From a virus, in IMG/VR virus record IMGVR_UViG_3300032275_000249, positions 1 to 31,490 of that record: a DNA stretch of 31,490 bases; one strand, written 5' to 3'. Shown here one piece after another: positions 6,081 through 13,556 of the stretch. The notes under the pieces are model-generated. The model had not been told where the DNA came from and made no database searches. It was given only the letters and a program-made list of their open reading frames with translations. Every line of letters begins with the position of its first letter. The first letter of the stretch is position 1. The position numbers were made by a program, and so were the translations under genes.

Positions 6081-6320
6081 ATGTCCTTGTCCACCTTATT
6101 GAAGCAGCTGCGGGAGCGCCAACGGCTCCGTGTGGCGGACGTCGCTACCATGCTGGACGTCTCGAAGTCCTCGATCTACGCGTGGGAGTCCGGCGAGAAC
6201 GAGCCAGCCCCGGCGCAACTGGTACAGCTGGCTAACGCGTACAACGCCACCAAGAAGGACCGCGCCGAGATCGCCCGGCTGAAAGCGTTTGGACCGGATG
6301 AGGCGGTGGCCAGTGACTGA
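6081..6320 (+). CDS. XRE-family helix-turn-helix regulator
   Basis: The 79-aa product contains a classic five-helix XRE/Cro-CI DNA-binding domain. Helix 1 is LSTLLKQLRERQRLRV, the turn-recognition pair is VADVATMLDVSKSSIYAWESGENEP (residues about 18-42), and helices 4-5 follow in PAQLVQLANAYN. It lacks a C-terminal dimerisation/peptidase domain, so it is Cro-like in size. It is the first gene of the rightward operon and sits 39 bp from the nearer operator copy, suggesting autoregulation and control of the leftward operon. The ATG has CTGGAGG six bases upstream. Confidence 0.88.
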   Translation: MSLSTLLKQLRERQRLRVADVATMLDVSKSSIYAWESGENEPAPAQLVQLANAYNATKKDRAEIARLKAFGPDEAVASD

Positions 6321-6774
6321 GTTCCGTTGCACGATCAACCAAGCGCCGCTCGGGAAAGGACGGCCACGCGCCACGGTGCGAAACGGGAAGGCTCGCGTCT
6401 ACACTCCCGCGGCCACGGCGGACTGGGAGCATTACGCCGCGCTCGAGCTCGGGAGCCGCTACCGAGCGGCCTACGGTGCGGAGCCAGCCAACTACATGGC
6501 CGGCGCGCTCGGGCTGGAGCTCGTGGCCGTGTTTGCGCGCACGAAGGCACTGGCCAGCATGAACACCAAGGGCATCTATAAACACGGCGCCAAACGCTTC
6601 CCACACGGCCAGAAACCCGATCTGGACAACGTGCTCAAGGCCGTCTGTGACGCGCTCGAGAAGGCTGGCGTGATCGAGGACGACAAACAGATCGCCGTTC
6701 ACCACGCGTCCAAGGTCTGGGCCGCGGCGGGTGAAGCGCCGGCGGTTCACCTTCGTGTGTGGGTGCTGTCATGA
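6313..6774 (+). CDS. rusA: RusA-family Holliday junction resolvase
   Basis: The 153-aa product shows the RusA fold signature. Near the N-terminus is G-K-G-R-P-R-A (residues 14-20), and the catalytic acidic cluster is K-P-D-L-D-N-V-x-K-x-x-x-D-A-L at 101-115 (Asp103, Asp105), with a further acidic pair in VIEDDKQI (123-124). RusA enzymes cut four-way junctions and resolve branched DNA during phage recombination and packaging. The GTG at 6313 overlaps the XRE stop; the frame is open upstream but no better start is seen. The next gene starts in the ATGA at its end. Confidence 0.92.
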   Translation: MTEFRCTINQAPLGKGRPRATVRNGKARVYTPAATADWEHYAALELGSRYRAAYGAEPANYMAGALGLELVAVFARTKALASMNTKGIYKHGAKRFPHGQKPDLDNVLKAVCDALEKAGVIEDDKQIAVHHASKVWAAAGEAPAVHLRVWVLS

Positions 6775-7550
6775 CCTGCCAACAGGAAGGATGTACCCGC
6801 AAGGGCGAGCTGGCATGCATGGTGGGCGAGGTCCGAAAGGTGCTCTGTATCGAACACCAAGCCCGCTACCGCCAGGCCATGTCCTGTGGTGGCCGGAAGA
6901 TCGTTATCCACCACGGTGTGGACCTTGAGGACTGGACACCGCCGCGCCCGATCCGCATGGTGCCGGTGGAGGACGTTCCGGACCTCGGGCTTCCGCATGG
7001 CGTTGGCGATCCCGCGCCCACGTTCTCACTGGCCCACGTGCTCCAACAGCTGGACCTCACCCACACGCCGCCACCGGCTCCTCCCGTCCCTCCTCCCACT
7101 CTCCAGGTGATCATGCCCGTTTCCCGTCCCCTCTGTCTTTGGTCCGATTGTGACCGCCCCAATCAGCAAGGCGTCTGCTGCATGATGCACAATGACCGGC
7201 TCCGGAAGTTGTACGGAAGCGCTTCCAGACTCACCGAGGAGCAGATCAACGCCGCGCCTAAGGCGTGGGACAAGCGCATGGAAGAACGCGCCGAAGCATC
7301 TAGGGCACAGCTTGCACAGGCTGGAAAGGCCAAGGTCGCCGCTATTGTCAAGGCGCGACCTGTGGTCCCGGCTGCGGAAGAGGTGCCAACCGTGAAGGCC
7401 GCGCCGGTGGAGCGCGTGGCGAGCTCGCAACCAGCCACCGACGCGCCCAACGTGGCGCTGGCGCTCGTGCTCCTTGATGCGGCTGCTGACCTCATTCTGG
7501 ATCGCAAGCTCCGGGCGTTGTTGGATGCAGCTCGGGCGGTGCTTTCATGA
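6771..7550 (+). CDS. Protein with two Zn-knuckle motifs joined by a proline-rich linker
   Basis: The 259-aa protein has two similar metal-binding patterns, C-x4-C ... C-x2-H. The first is at residues 3, 8, 26 and 29, the second at 122, 127, 136/137 and 140 (CLWSDC ... CCMMH). The second resembles zinc ribbons found in phage HNH/endonuclease VII-type proteins, but no nuclease residues follow. A proline-rich stretch (about 98-110) separates the halves. The C-terminal 100 residues are alanine-rich and helical. An internal ATG at 7111 could give a shorter second product. The gene is coupled to rusA by ATGA. A nucleic-acid-binding accessory role is a guess. Confidence 0.7.
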   Translation: MTCQQEGCTRKGELACMVGEVRKVLCIEHQARYRQAMSCGGRKIVIHHGVDLEDWTPPRPIRMVPVEDVPDLGLPHGVGDPAPTFSLAHVLQQLDLTHTPPPAPPVPPPTLQVIMPVSRPLCLWSDCDRPNQQGVCCMMHNDRLRKLYGSASRLTEEQINAAPKAWDKRMEERAEASRAQLAQAGKAKVAAIVKARPVVPAAEEVPTVKAAPVERVASSQPATDAPNVALALVLLDAAADLILDRKLRALLDAARAVLS

Positions 7551-7756
7551 CCCGCGCCGAAGCGTGGAAGATCTGTCTGGCGCAGCGCGTGGCCGCGTGG
7601 GACCGCCGGGCGTTGGCGCTGGCCGGCGCGACCACTCCAGAACAGGAGCGGGAGATCCGAGCCCAGTACAAAGTGGAGTGGGACGCCGCGGCGGACGAGT
7701 GGAGCCGCAACATGGACGAATGGATCCGGACCTCAAAAGCGGAACAGAAACTGTGA
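7547..7756 (+). CDS. Small helical hypothetical protein (69 aa)
   Basis: The ATG overlaps the preceding stop (ATGA). The product is almost wholly helical and rich in tryptophan, arginine and glutamate (for example EIRAQYKVEWDAAADEWSRN), with no membrane segment. It lies in the rightward early operon just before the terminator at 7906. No family was recognised. Confidence 0.65.
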   Translation: MTRAEAWKICLAQRVAAWDRRALALAGATTPEQEREIRAQYKVEWDAAADEWSRNMDEWIRTSKAEQKL

Positions 7757-7866
7757 TCGCACCGTTCCACCACTCGCTGGCCGGCGTGGCGCTGCTCCTC
7801 TCGGTCTCGGTGCTCTCGTTCGCTCTGGGAATGTGCGTGGGTGTTGCACTCATGTTGTTGAGTTAG
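7753..7866 (+). CDS. 37-aa single-pass membrane protein
   Basis: A very short frame starts at GTG 7753, overlapping the previous stop (GTGA), and runs to TAG 7864-7866. Nearly all of it is one hydrophobic helix (LAGVALLLSVSVLSFALGMCV) with two histidines near the start. An in-frame ATG a few dozen bases upstream would give a longer N-terminus. Its exact fit between the 69-aa gene and the terminator suggests a genuine gene. It resembles small phage membrane proteins of unknown role. Confidence 0.5.
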   Translation: MIAPFHHSLAGVALLLSVSVLSFALGMCVGVALMLLS

Positions 7867-7905
7867 TGACTTGAGCTCACTCCTGAGTGGCCGGGCGTCC
7901 GGTCT

Positions 7906-7943
7906 GGGCTGGTCTGGTGTTGTTCCCAGACCAGCCCTTTTCC
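7906..7943 (+). terminator. Rho-independent terminator after first rightward early operon
   Basis: A 12-bp perfect stem (7906-7917 with 7926-7937, GGGCTGGTCTGG and its complement) with an 8-base loop is followed at once by TTTTTCCGTTTT on the plus strand. It lies 39 bp after the 37-aa gene and is the clearest intrinsic terminator in the window. Confidence 0.9.
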
Positions 7944-7950
7944 GTTTTCG

Positions 7951-7959
7951 TGATATGCT
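7951..7959 (+). promoter_or_regulatory. Possible extended -10 promoter for helicase operon
   Basis: TGATATGCT just after the terminator fits an extended -10 element (TG-N-TATGCT). There is no good -35 at the expected distance, so it is only a possibility, supported by the need for a promoter between the terminator and the helicase gene. Confidence 0.25.
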
Positions 7960-7996
7960 TTCGATGCCGTTGGCGCTCGGGAGTCATGAACCGAGC

Positions 7997-8019
7997 GGGG
8001 GCCAGATTCACTGGCCCCC
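7997..8019 (+). other. Strong hairpin in helicase leader
   Basis: GGGGGCCAG, loop ATTCA and CTGGCCCCC form a perfect 9-bp GC-rich stem 14 bp upstream of the helicase ribosome site. No T-run follows. It may be an attenuator, an RNA-stabilising element or a protein-binding site. The rest of 7867..8042 contains only the terminator and the possible promoter. Confidence 0.6.
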
Positions 8020-8042
8020 TCCGCTGGCGGTCGGAGTCCATC

Positions 8043-9980
8043 GTGATTGATTATCCCGCGCTCTGCGCGCTCTTTGACGCGCCCAGTGCGTCCTCGCTTG
8101 CAGCCTTGAACCTTGACTCCACGGTGGAGTGGGACCGGCTCAACTCGTTCGCTCAGAATCCCAAGCTCCGGAAGTGGCAGAGCGAGGCGCTCCCCGCGGC
8201 GCTCTGCTCCATCTATGCGCGCCGGGCTGGCGTGATCGCGGCCACCACGGGCGCCGGGAAGAGCATCCTTCAAGCGGAGCTGATCCGGCTGTACCTGCTG
8301 GACAACCCAGAAGCCCGCGTGGTGGTCACCGCGCCGTCGATCCGGCTCGTGGACCAGCTGGCCGACACGTTCGCCCAGTGGCTCCCCTCTGGGTGCGTTG
8401 GCAAGTGGTACACGCACGGGAAGCAGGGAGGACGTCAAGTGATCGTAGCATGCAACCCGTCCGCGGTGGCGCTCGCTCAACACCTCGCTGGTCACGGGAT
8501 CGTAGCGGACCTCTGGATCGCGGACGAGTGCCACAAAACCGAGTGCGCCACGTTCGGCGTGGGCGTCAACGTCGACGTGGACCGCGCCGGGTTTCCCAGT
8601 GTGGCCCGTCTGGGCTTCACCGCCACGCCGTTCCGCTCAAGCAACAAGGCCACGATCCAGCTGTTCGACACGGTGACGTACCGGTACCCACCAGCCGAAG
8701 CCATGCGGGACGGCGCCATAGTCGACTTCCAGATCATCCCGTGGGACGAGACCCGGAGCAGCGTGGACACGGACGAGGCGTGCATAACGATGATCCGCGA
8801 GCTCGGACCAGAGCGTGGTCCAGGCGTGGTCAACGCCACCACGATTCAGGACGCGGAGGACTACTGCGCCGTCCTCGAGGCCGCGGGCTTCAAGGCCCGT
8901 CCGCTCCACAGCCGGCTCAACGCTCAGGACAAAGCGGAGACCGTGGAGGCGCTCCGCTCTGGTGGGCTGGACATGATCGTTCATGTATCCATGCTGGTGG
9001 AGGGCGTTGACTTCCCGTGGCTCCGCTGGATCTGTCTGCGCCGGCGCGTTCGGTCCCGCGTCCGCTTCATTCAAGAGGTGGGCCGCGTGCTTCGAGCATC
9101 GCCGGGTAAGACGGTGGCCAAGGTGCTGGACCCCAACGATCTGTTTGGTGAGTTCCAGTTGACCTACGCGGACGCGCTCGGTCTGCTGTTCAATGACGCG
9201 GAGCCGGAGGCGCTTGAGCTCGCCGAGGAGAACGCGGAGGACGCGGAATGCAAAGACAACGAGCGCCCCGCAGAGCAGATCCAAGCGGCGAGGACCACGG
9301 CGTTGGGCCGCTACGTGCGGGAGCTCCGGCTGGCGCTCCTTGCGGAAGGGCTGGCCAAGGACACGAAGCAGCTTGCTGGCCGGCTGTGGCGGGAGCACGC
9401 TCCGAGCGCCAAACAATCCGCGTATCTGGAGAAGCTGAAACCGATGATTCGGGCGGTCTGTCTCGAACATTCTACGGGTCTCCAGCAACTCCTCACATGC
9501 CCGAATCTCACCAAGGGCATAGTCTGCGACATGATCGATATTTTGAGCGGGCTGAAAGACGCCGCCCGCGCCGGGAAGCTCCCGGCTCAATGGCGTCCGA
9601 GCATGGCGATCCGCGTCCCCTGTGCCGATGCGTTCATGCCTGTGTTGGTTCCTCCGGGTCAGCCGGTCCCCGTCTACGTCACCGGCGCCATGAACAAGGA
9701 GAACGCATCCATCGCGCTTGTGCGCCGCGGTGAGGTGCTGTACTCCATGGCTCGAGAGAAGCGGAAAGGGGACACGTGGTCCAGACTCACGGCTAACGCC
9801 ATTCGGTTCGCGGTCAGCCAGTACCAGGCGGAAGAGGTGGCCACGCACGACAAGGACGCGTTCGACGTGTTCAGCGGGCCGGACGGTTGTGACGGCGTGG
9901 GCGTACGGCTGATCAAGCAGAGCGAGAACCCGTCCAGTGGCGCCGCGTGGGGCGCATGCGTCCGGAAAATGACGACATGA
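8043..9980 (+). CDS. Superfamily II DNA helicase (DECH box)
   Basis: The start chosen is GTG 8043, with GGAG at 8033-8036; the frame is open back to 7887 but runs through the hairpins. The 645-aa product has the full SF2 motif set: Walker A ATTGAGKS (67-74), DECH motif II (161-164), TATPF motif III (193-197), a VEGVDFP motif V region, and QEVGRVLR motif VI (344-351). The C-terminal 250 residues are a separate, less conserved region with cysteine and tryptophan residues. Such enzymes unwind or remodel branched DNA in phage replication. It is coupled to the Prim-Pol gene by an ATGA overlap. Confidence 0.9.
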   Translation: MIDYPALCALFDAPSASSLAALNLDSTVEWDRLNSFAQNPKLRKWQSEALPAALCSIYARRAGVIAATTGAGKSILQAELIRLYLLDNPEARVVVTAPSIRLVDQLADTFAQWLPSGCVGKWYTHGKQGGRQVIVACNPSAVALAQHLAGHGIVADLWIADECHKTECATFGVGVNVDVDRAGFPSVARLGFTATPFRSSNKATIQLFDTVTYRYPPAEAMRDGAIVDFQIIPWDETRSSVDTDEACITMIRELGPERGPGVVNATTIQDAEDYCAVLEAAGFKARPLHSRLNAQDKAETVEALRSGGLDMIVHVSMLVEGVDFPWLRWICLRRRVRSRVRFIQEVGRVLRASPGKTVAKVLDPNDLFGEFQLTYADALGLLFNDAEPEALELAEENAEDAECKDNERPAEQIQAARTTALGRYVRELRLALLAEGLAKDTKQLAGRLWREHAPSAKQSAYLEKLKPMIRAVCLEHSTGLQQLLTCPNLTKGIVCDMIDILSGLKDAARAGKLPAQWRPSMAIRVPCADAFMPVLVPPGQPVPVYVTGAMNKENASIALVRRGEVLYSMAREKRKGDTWSRLTANAIRFAVSQYQAEEVATHDKDAFDVFSGPDGCDGVGVRLIKQSENPSSGAAWGACVRKMTT

Positions 9981-12424
9981 GCCAGCTCCTCAAGGTGGCC
10001 AAAGCCTACGTGGCCAAGGGCTGGCGCGTGTTCCCACTGGACGGGAAAGTTCCGTTCGCAAACACCCACGGGCTCCTTGAGGCCACGGTGGACGCGGCGC
10101 AGCTGGACGCGTGGTGGAAGCGCTGGCCAGCGGCCAACATCGGAATCCGGACGGGCGAGCTCGCCGGCGCTGGGTCTGGAATCTGGGTGTTAGATCTGGA
10201 CGCGGACACGGACGCGGAGGAGCGCGTGGAGCTCGCCGCGGCGGGACGTCCCTACCGCGAGACCTTGACCGTTCGGACGGGTGGAGGTGGTCTCCATTTT
10301 GTGTACCGGTTTCCGCTGGAGCTCGCCACGTGGCTGAAGGCCAACAAGCTCCAGCTGCTCACGCGGAACAAGATCGGCGGGAAGGGCTTGGACGTCCGCT
10401 CGGACGGTGGGTACATCGTGGCCGTTCCAAGCGTCCACCCAGATACCGGGCTGGCCTACGCGTGGGCCAACAAGGCGCAGATCGCGGACGCTCCCGACTG
10501 GTTGGTACGGTTCGTGAGCAAGGCAACGGAGGAGCGCCGCGCCGCTCCACCACCACCCAAGGCTGAAGCCGGCGCGGGGTTCGGTGCGGCTGTGCTTCGA
10601 AACGCGGTGGCCAAGATCTCAAGCGCCACGACGGGCGAGCGCCACGGCGTGCTCCTCGCTCAAGCTCGGACGGTGGGCGGGTACCTCGTGAGCGCCGGGA
10701 TCTCAATCCATGACGCGGAGACAGCTTTGATCGCCGCCGGTGAAGGCTGCGGCAAGCCCGGCTCCGAGGTGCGGCGGACAGTGCGGGACGGACTGGGCTA
10801 CGGCCAGAAGCTCCCGCTGTCTGTCCCCGAGCGCCCACAGCTCACGATCATTCGGCCCACACGTTCCGAGTCTGCGCCGCAACTGGACGCCGCGGACGTC
10901 GACATGGAGGAGGAGGCCGTGGCGCTTACGAAACTGGACCAAGGGCGCGAGCTTCTGGCGCGGGCTCTGTCGGTCCTGTACAATGAAGCCACAGCCCGTC
11001 CTCAGCGGCTTGAGCTGGTCCGCGAGCTCACCGGCTCGGTGGACCTGCTGGTGGAGGTGGCTGAGGCCAACGAAGTGGAGTGGACAACGTGGATCGGCGC
11101 CGCCGAAGCTGCGGGCGGGATGGGCGAGCATGTCCGCAACCTGAAACGCTCCGTCAAGGTCAGCCAGGACAAGCTCCGCACCGAGGAGCGCACCGCGAGA
11201 CAAGCCACACGCGGTCAAGCTGTCGGGAAGGAACGGGCGGCGATCATGTCTCGGTTGGCGACCACGGAAGAAGGGAGCGTGAAAACCACGTACGCCAACA
11301 TCGTGACGATCCTCCGCGCTGACCCGCGGTACGCGTCCCTCCGCTGCTCCACACTGGGTGGCGTGGTGGAGGTGGAGGCCGCGGAGCTCGAGGAGGGACC
11401 GGGGACGGCGGACTTGTGCGAGTGGCTACGGGACAGCTACGGGATGGACGCCGGCGAGGTCATGGCAAAGACCGCGCTGTACGCGGTGGCCGCGGGACGC
11501 ATGTACTCGCCGGTGAAAGACTATCTGGAGTCCGTGCGCGGCAAGGCCACAGGAGACACGGTGGGCCAGCTGCTTCGTGACGTGTTGGGGATCACCGAGC
11601 CCACAGAGATGCAAGCGGCCATGGTCGGGCGGTTTCTGATCTCCGCTGTCGCTCGAGCGCTTGAACCGGGATGCAAGGCGGACACCGCGCTGGTCCTTGT
11701 GGGCGAGCAGGGCGCCAAGAAGAGCAGCTTCTTTGAAGGGCTGTTTGGAGAGTTCTTTGGAGACTCCCCGATCCCCATCGGCAACAAGGACGCCGCGATC
11801 ATGATGTCCCGCGTGTGGGGCTACGAAGCCGCGGAGCTCGAGGACTTGACCAGCAAGCGAAGCGCGGAGTCTGTAAAACAGTTCCTTGGCACGCGGAAGG
11901 ATCTGTACCGGCCACCATTCGCCCGGGCGGCGATCCTTCAGCCACGCCACACGGTTCTGTGCGGGAGCGTCAACCCCGTGGGCGGCGCCGGCGGGACCGC
12001 GGCGTTCCTGTCGGACCCAAGCGGCTCGCGGCGGTTCTGGATCCTCACCATTCCGCCCAAACACGTGATCCCGATCCAACGGCTTCGCGAGCTCCGGGAC
12101 GCCGTGTGGGCGGACGCGCTCGAGGCGTACGAAGCCGGTGAGGTCTGGTGGTTCACCCGCGAGGAGGACAAGGTGCGGGAGGAGGACGCCCAGCAGTACC
12201 AGATTGAGGACAGCTGGACCTCCCCGGTGGGCGCATACGTGGAGAACGAGGGCGCGCTGGCCACGTTCAGCACATCGGACGTTCTGAACGCCATAGGGCT
12301 GGACATCGGTCAGCGGACCGCCGCAGCCTCCAGCCGGGTACGGGCGATCCTCGTTCGCATGGGGTGGGTGGAGAAGGCCAGCCCCGCAGGGTTTCGGGGC
12401 TTGCGTGTCTGGCGCAAGGCCTAG
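9977..12424 (+). CDS. Primase-polymerase fused to VirE-type helicase
   Basis: The 815-aa protein has two enzymatic halves. Residues 1-180 are a bifunctional primase/polymerase (PF09250-type) domain: VLDLDAD at 71-77 (catalytic Asp73/Asp75), TGGGGLHFVY at 101-110, and RSDGGYIVAVPSVH at 141-154. Residues about 500-720 are a VirE/D5-like superfamily 3 type ATPase: Walker A GEQGAKKSSF (576-585), acidic motif in YEAAELEDL (616-624), sensor GSVNP (663-667), and DPSGSRRFW (680-688) with the arginine finger. It would prime and unwind the origin. The start overlaps the helicase stop (ATGA), and the stop shares CTAG with the facing gene. Confidence 0.92.
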   Translation: MSQLLKVAKAYVAKGWRVFPLDGKVPFANTHGLLEATVDAAQLDAWWKRWPAANIGIRTGELAGAGSGIWVLDLDADTDAEERVELAAAGRPYRETLTVRTGGGGLHFVYRFPLELATWLKANKLQLLTRNKIGGKGLDVRSDGGYIVAVPSVHPDTGLAYAWANKAQIADAPDWLVRFVSKATEERRAAPPPPKAEAGAGFGAAVLRNAVAKISSATTGERHGVLLAQARTVGGYLVSAGISIHDAETALIAAGEGCGKPGSEVRRTVRDGLGYGQKLPLSVPERPQLTIIRPTRSESAPQLDAADVDMEEEAVALTKLDQGRELLARALSVLYNEATARPQRLELVRELTGSVDLLVEVAEANEVEWTTWIGAAEAAGGMGEHVRNLKRSVKVSQDKLRTEERTARQATRGQAVGKERAAIMSRLATTEEGSVKTTYANIVTILRADPRYASLRCSTLGGVVEVEAAELEEGPGTADLCEWLRDSYGMDAGEVMAKTALYAVAAGRMYSPVKDYLESVRGKATGDTVGQLLRDVLGITEPTEMQAAMVGRFLISAVARALEPGCKADTALVLVGEQGAKKSSFFEGLFGEFFGDSPIPIGNKDAAIMMSRVWGYEAAELEDLTSKRSAESVKQFLGTRKDLYRPPFARAAILQPRHTVLCGSVNPVGGAGGTAAFLSDPSGSRRFWILTIPPKHVIPIQRLRELRDAVWADALEAYEAGEVWWFTREEDKVREEDAQQYQIEDSWTSPVGAYVENEGALATFSTSDVLNAIGLDIGQRTAAASSRVRAILVRMGWVEKASPAGFRGLRVWRKA

Positions 12425-12687
12425 AAAGGCGGCATGTCCGGATCGTCGTCCGCCAGTTCGTCCTCGTCGTCGTCGTCGTTGTCGAGGTCGGGAAGGCCCG
12501 TGTGGAGCAACTGCGGGCGAGGTTCGGGCCGCAGGGCTTCCAGCCCGGGGATCGCGCCGCGGAAGGCCAACCGGACCAGCAGCGTAAGGACTTGCGCTTC
12601 AGCGAGGCCCGACTGGTCGGACATAGCCTTGAGCTCGTGGCGGACCACGGGCTGGAATCGGACGTTGAATCGAGAGTCAGCGGGCAT
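12421..12687 (-). CDS. Probable ribbon-helix-helix DNA-binding protein with acidic tail
   Basis: The 88-aa product begins with a beta strand (RFNVRFQP) followed by a helix, a turn and a second helix (VVRHELKAMSDQSGLAEAQVLTLLVRLAFRG). This is the strand-helix-helix order of CopG/Arc-type proteins, which bind operators as dimers through the strand. The last 30 residues are very acidic (DNDDDDEDELADDDPD) and end MPPF. It is the only minus-strand gene in the 6-31 kb half. It points away from the palindromic array at 12713-12971, whose first unit lies about 35 bp from its ATG. It is therefore the natural candidate to bind that array. Confidence 0.7.
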   Translation of the reverse strand: MPADSRFNVRFQPVVRHELKAMSDQSGLAEAQVLTLLVRLAFRGAIPGLEALRPEPRPQLLHTGLPDLDNDDDDEDELADDDPDMPPF

Positions 12688-12712
12688 GGAGATCCTTCAT
12701 GGTGTTTGGGGT

Positions 12713-12971
12713 GGAGACAACGTATGTACGCTGTACAGACATTGTACCACGGAATGGCGCGGAGTGCGGAGACAACGTATGTACATTGTACAGACATTGG
12801 GACAGGTGGAAAGCGGAGCGCGGAGACAACGTATGTACGGAGTACAGACAATGGACACAGAGCACTGGCGGAAGGCGGATACAACGTATGTACATTGTAC
12901 AGACAATGGACACACGATTGAAACCGCCCGAAGGAGACAACGTATGTACGGAGTACAGACAACGTATGTAC
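12713..12971. repeat. Array of five 19-bp palindromes at about 55-bp spacing, plus a half site
   Basis: The core GTATGTAC-N3-GTACAGAC (dyad GTNTGTAC-N3-GTACANAC) occurs at 12722, 12777, 12831, 12886 and 12942. A left half-site follows at 12964. Spacings are 55, 54, 55, 56 and 22 bp. Each is embedded in a longer conserved unit starting GAGACAACG or GATACAACG and, in four of five, ending CATTG or CAATG. The three central bases are GCT, ATT, GGA, ATT, GGA. Spacing near 5.2 helical turns puts all dyads roughly on the same DNA face. This is typical of an iteron, operator or centromere-like array. No gene is visible here on either strand. Confidence 0.92.
12741..12749 (-). promoter_or_regulatory. 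Possible extended -10 for the RHH gene
   Basis: On the minus strand this reads TGGTACAAT, a good extended -10 (TG-N-TACAAT), with the RHH start about 54 bp downstream and the first palindrome overlapping its downstream side. No -35 at normal spacing was found, so confidence is modest. A promoter here would be covered by a protein bound to the first palindrome, allowing autoregulation. Confidence 0.4.
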
Positions 12972-12992
12972 ACCGAACCGGCGGTGAACACC

Positions 12993-13224
12993 GATCAACA
13001 GAGGGGGGGTACGTAAGTACTCGGAATCATGCGCAACAGATCAACAGACAAAACGTGTTTCTCAACCCCTACAGTCCCGCGGGGGGGGAAAAAGAAAAAC
13101 ACGACTCCCCCGCTACTCCTATACGTGTAAGAAAAACGGTGTTGATCGTGTTGATCACCTTTCAAGCTCCAGAAACCCGTGTTGATCACCGTGTTGATCC
13201 GTGTTGATCGTGTTGATCACCTTT
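12993..13224. repeat. Eight TGTTGATC octamers (two inverted, six direct)
   Basis: GATCAACA occurs inverted at 12993-13000 and 13039-13046. GTGTTGATC occurs directly at 13139, 13148, 13179, 13191, 13201 and 13210, in one case as adjacent pairs. A 24-bp unit made of two octamers and ACCTTT is duplicated exactly at 13139-13162 and 13201-13224. G-runs of 7 and 8 bases (13003-13009, 13081-13088) and an A-rich stretch after the second lie between. The region looks like a second binding array beside the palindromes and runs up to the ribosome site of the gene at 13236. Confidence 0.88.
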
Positions 13225-13235
13225 GGAGGCCGATA

Positions 13236-13517
13236 ATGCAAACCAGACTCTTCCCGCTCACCGCAGAACCGTGGCTGCACGGCAGCGACCTTGAGGAGCT
13301 TCTTCTGGCGTGGGACGCCGCGCCGGGAGACTCGGACCTATTGGCAAGAGTGCGCGCACAGTGCGGACCGACCGACACCGCCAGGGAAGCGCGGGACCAG
13401 CTGGCGCTTCATCGCAGAGAGTGGGCTGTCCGCCGGGCTGCGGTTGACGTAAAGCCGGCCACGGAGTACCCTGACTCACCGCCGGTTGTTGTGCGCGGCC
13501 CTTCGAGGTGCGCGTGA
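13236..13517 (+). CDS. Hypothetical protein, first gene of late operon (93 aa)
   Basis: ATG 13236 has a strong TTGGAGG ribosome site six bases upstream. An in-frame extension to 13179 would run through the octamer repeats and is rejected. The product has a helical middle (LEELLLAWDAAPGDSDLLARV and REARDQLALHRREWAVRR) with a proline-rich end. It precedes the terminase small subunit. No family was recognised; it may be a packaging accessory or regulator. Confidence 0.65.
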   Translation: MQTRLFPLTAEPWLHGSDLEELLLAWDAAPGDSDLLARVRAQCGPTDTAREARDQLALHRREWAVRRAAVDVKPATEYPDSPPVVVRGPSRCA

Positions 13518-13556
13518 ACGGCCAAGAATCCCCACTCAAAAAAAGGACGGCAAGCG

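Larger units (their letters stand above)
12688..13235. other. 548-bp non-coding region, candidate replication origin or partition-like locus
   Basis: This is the longest gene-free stretch of the genome. It lies directly after the replication genes and before the late operon, and holds both repeat arrays. Repetitive open frames here (peptides rich in YVVSA or YIRCL) arise only from the repeats. DnaA boxes of the usual TTATNCACA type were not seen. A late-operon promoter must lie here or upstream, but no clear -35/-10 pair was found. Confidence 0.6.

Noticed and set aside
8637-9848. Long minus-strand ORF (403 codons) opposite the helicase
   Set aside because: The plus strand encodes a helicase with all conserved motifs; long antisense frames are common in GC-rich DNA.
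12677-12998. Minus- and plus-strand ORFs rich in YIRCL, YVVSA or CTLY repeats over the array
   Set aside because: They follow only from the palindromic DNA repeats, several frames are open at once, and none has a good ribosome site.
12688-13235. CRISPR array
   Set aside because: Repeats are palindromic binding-type units with conserved short spacers, and no cas genes are present.
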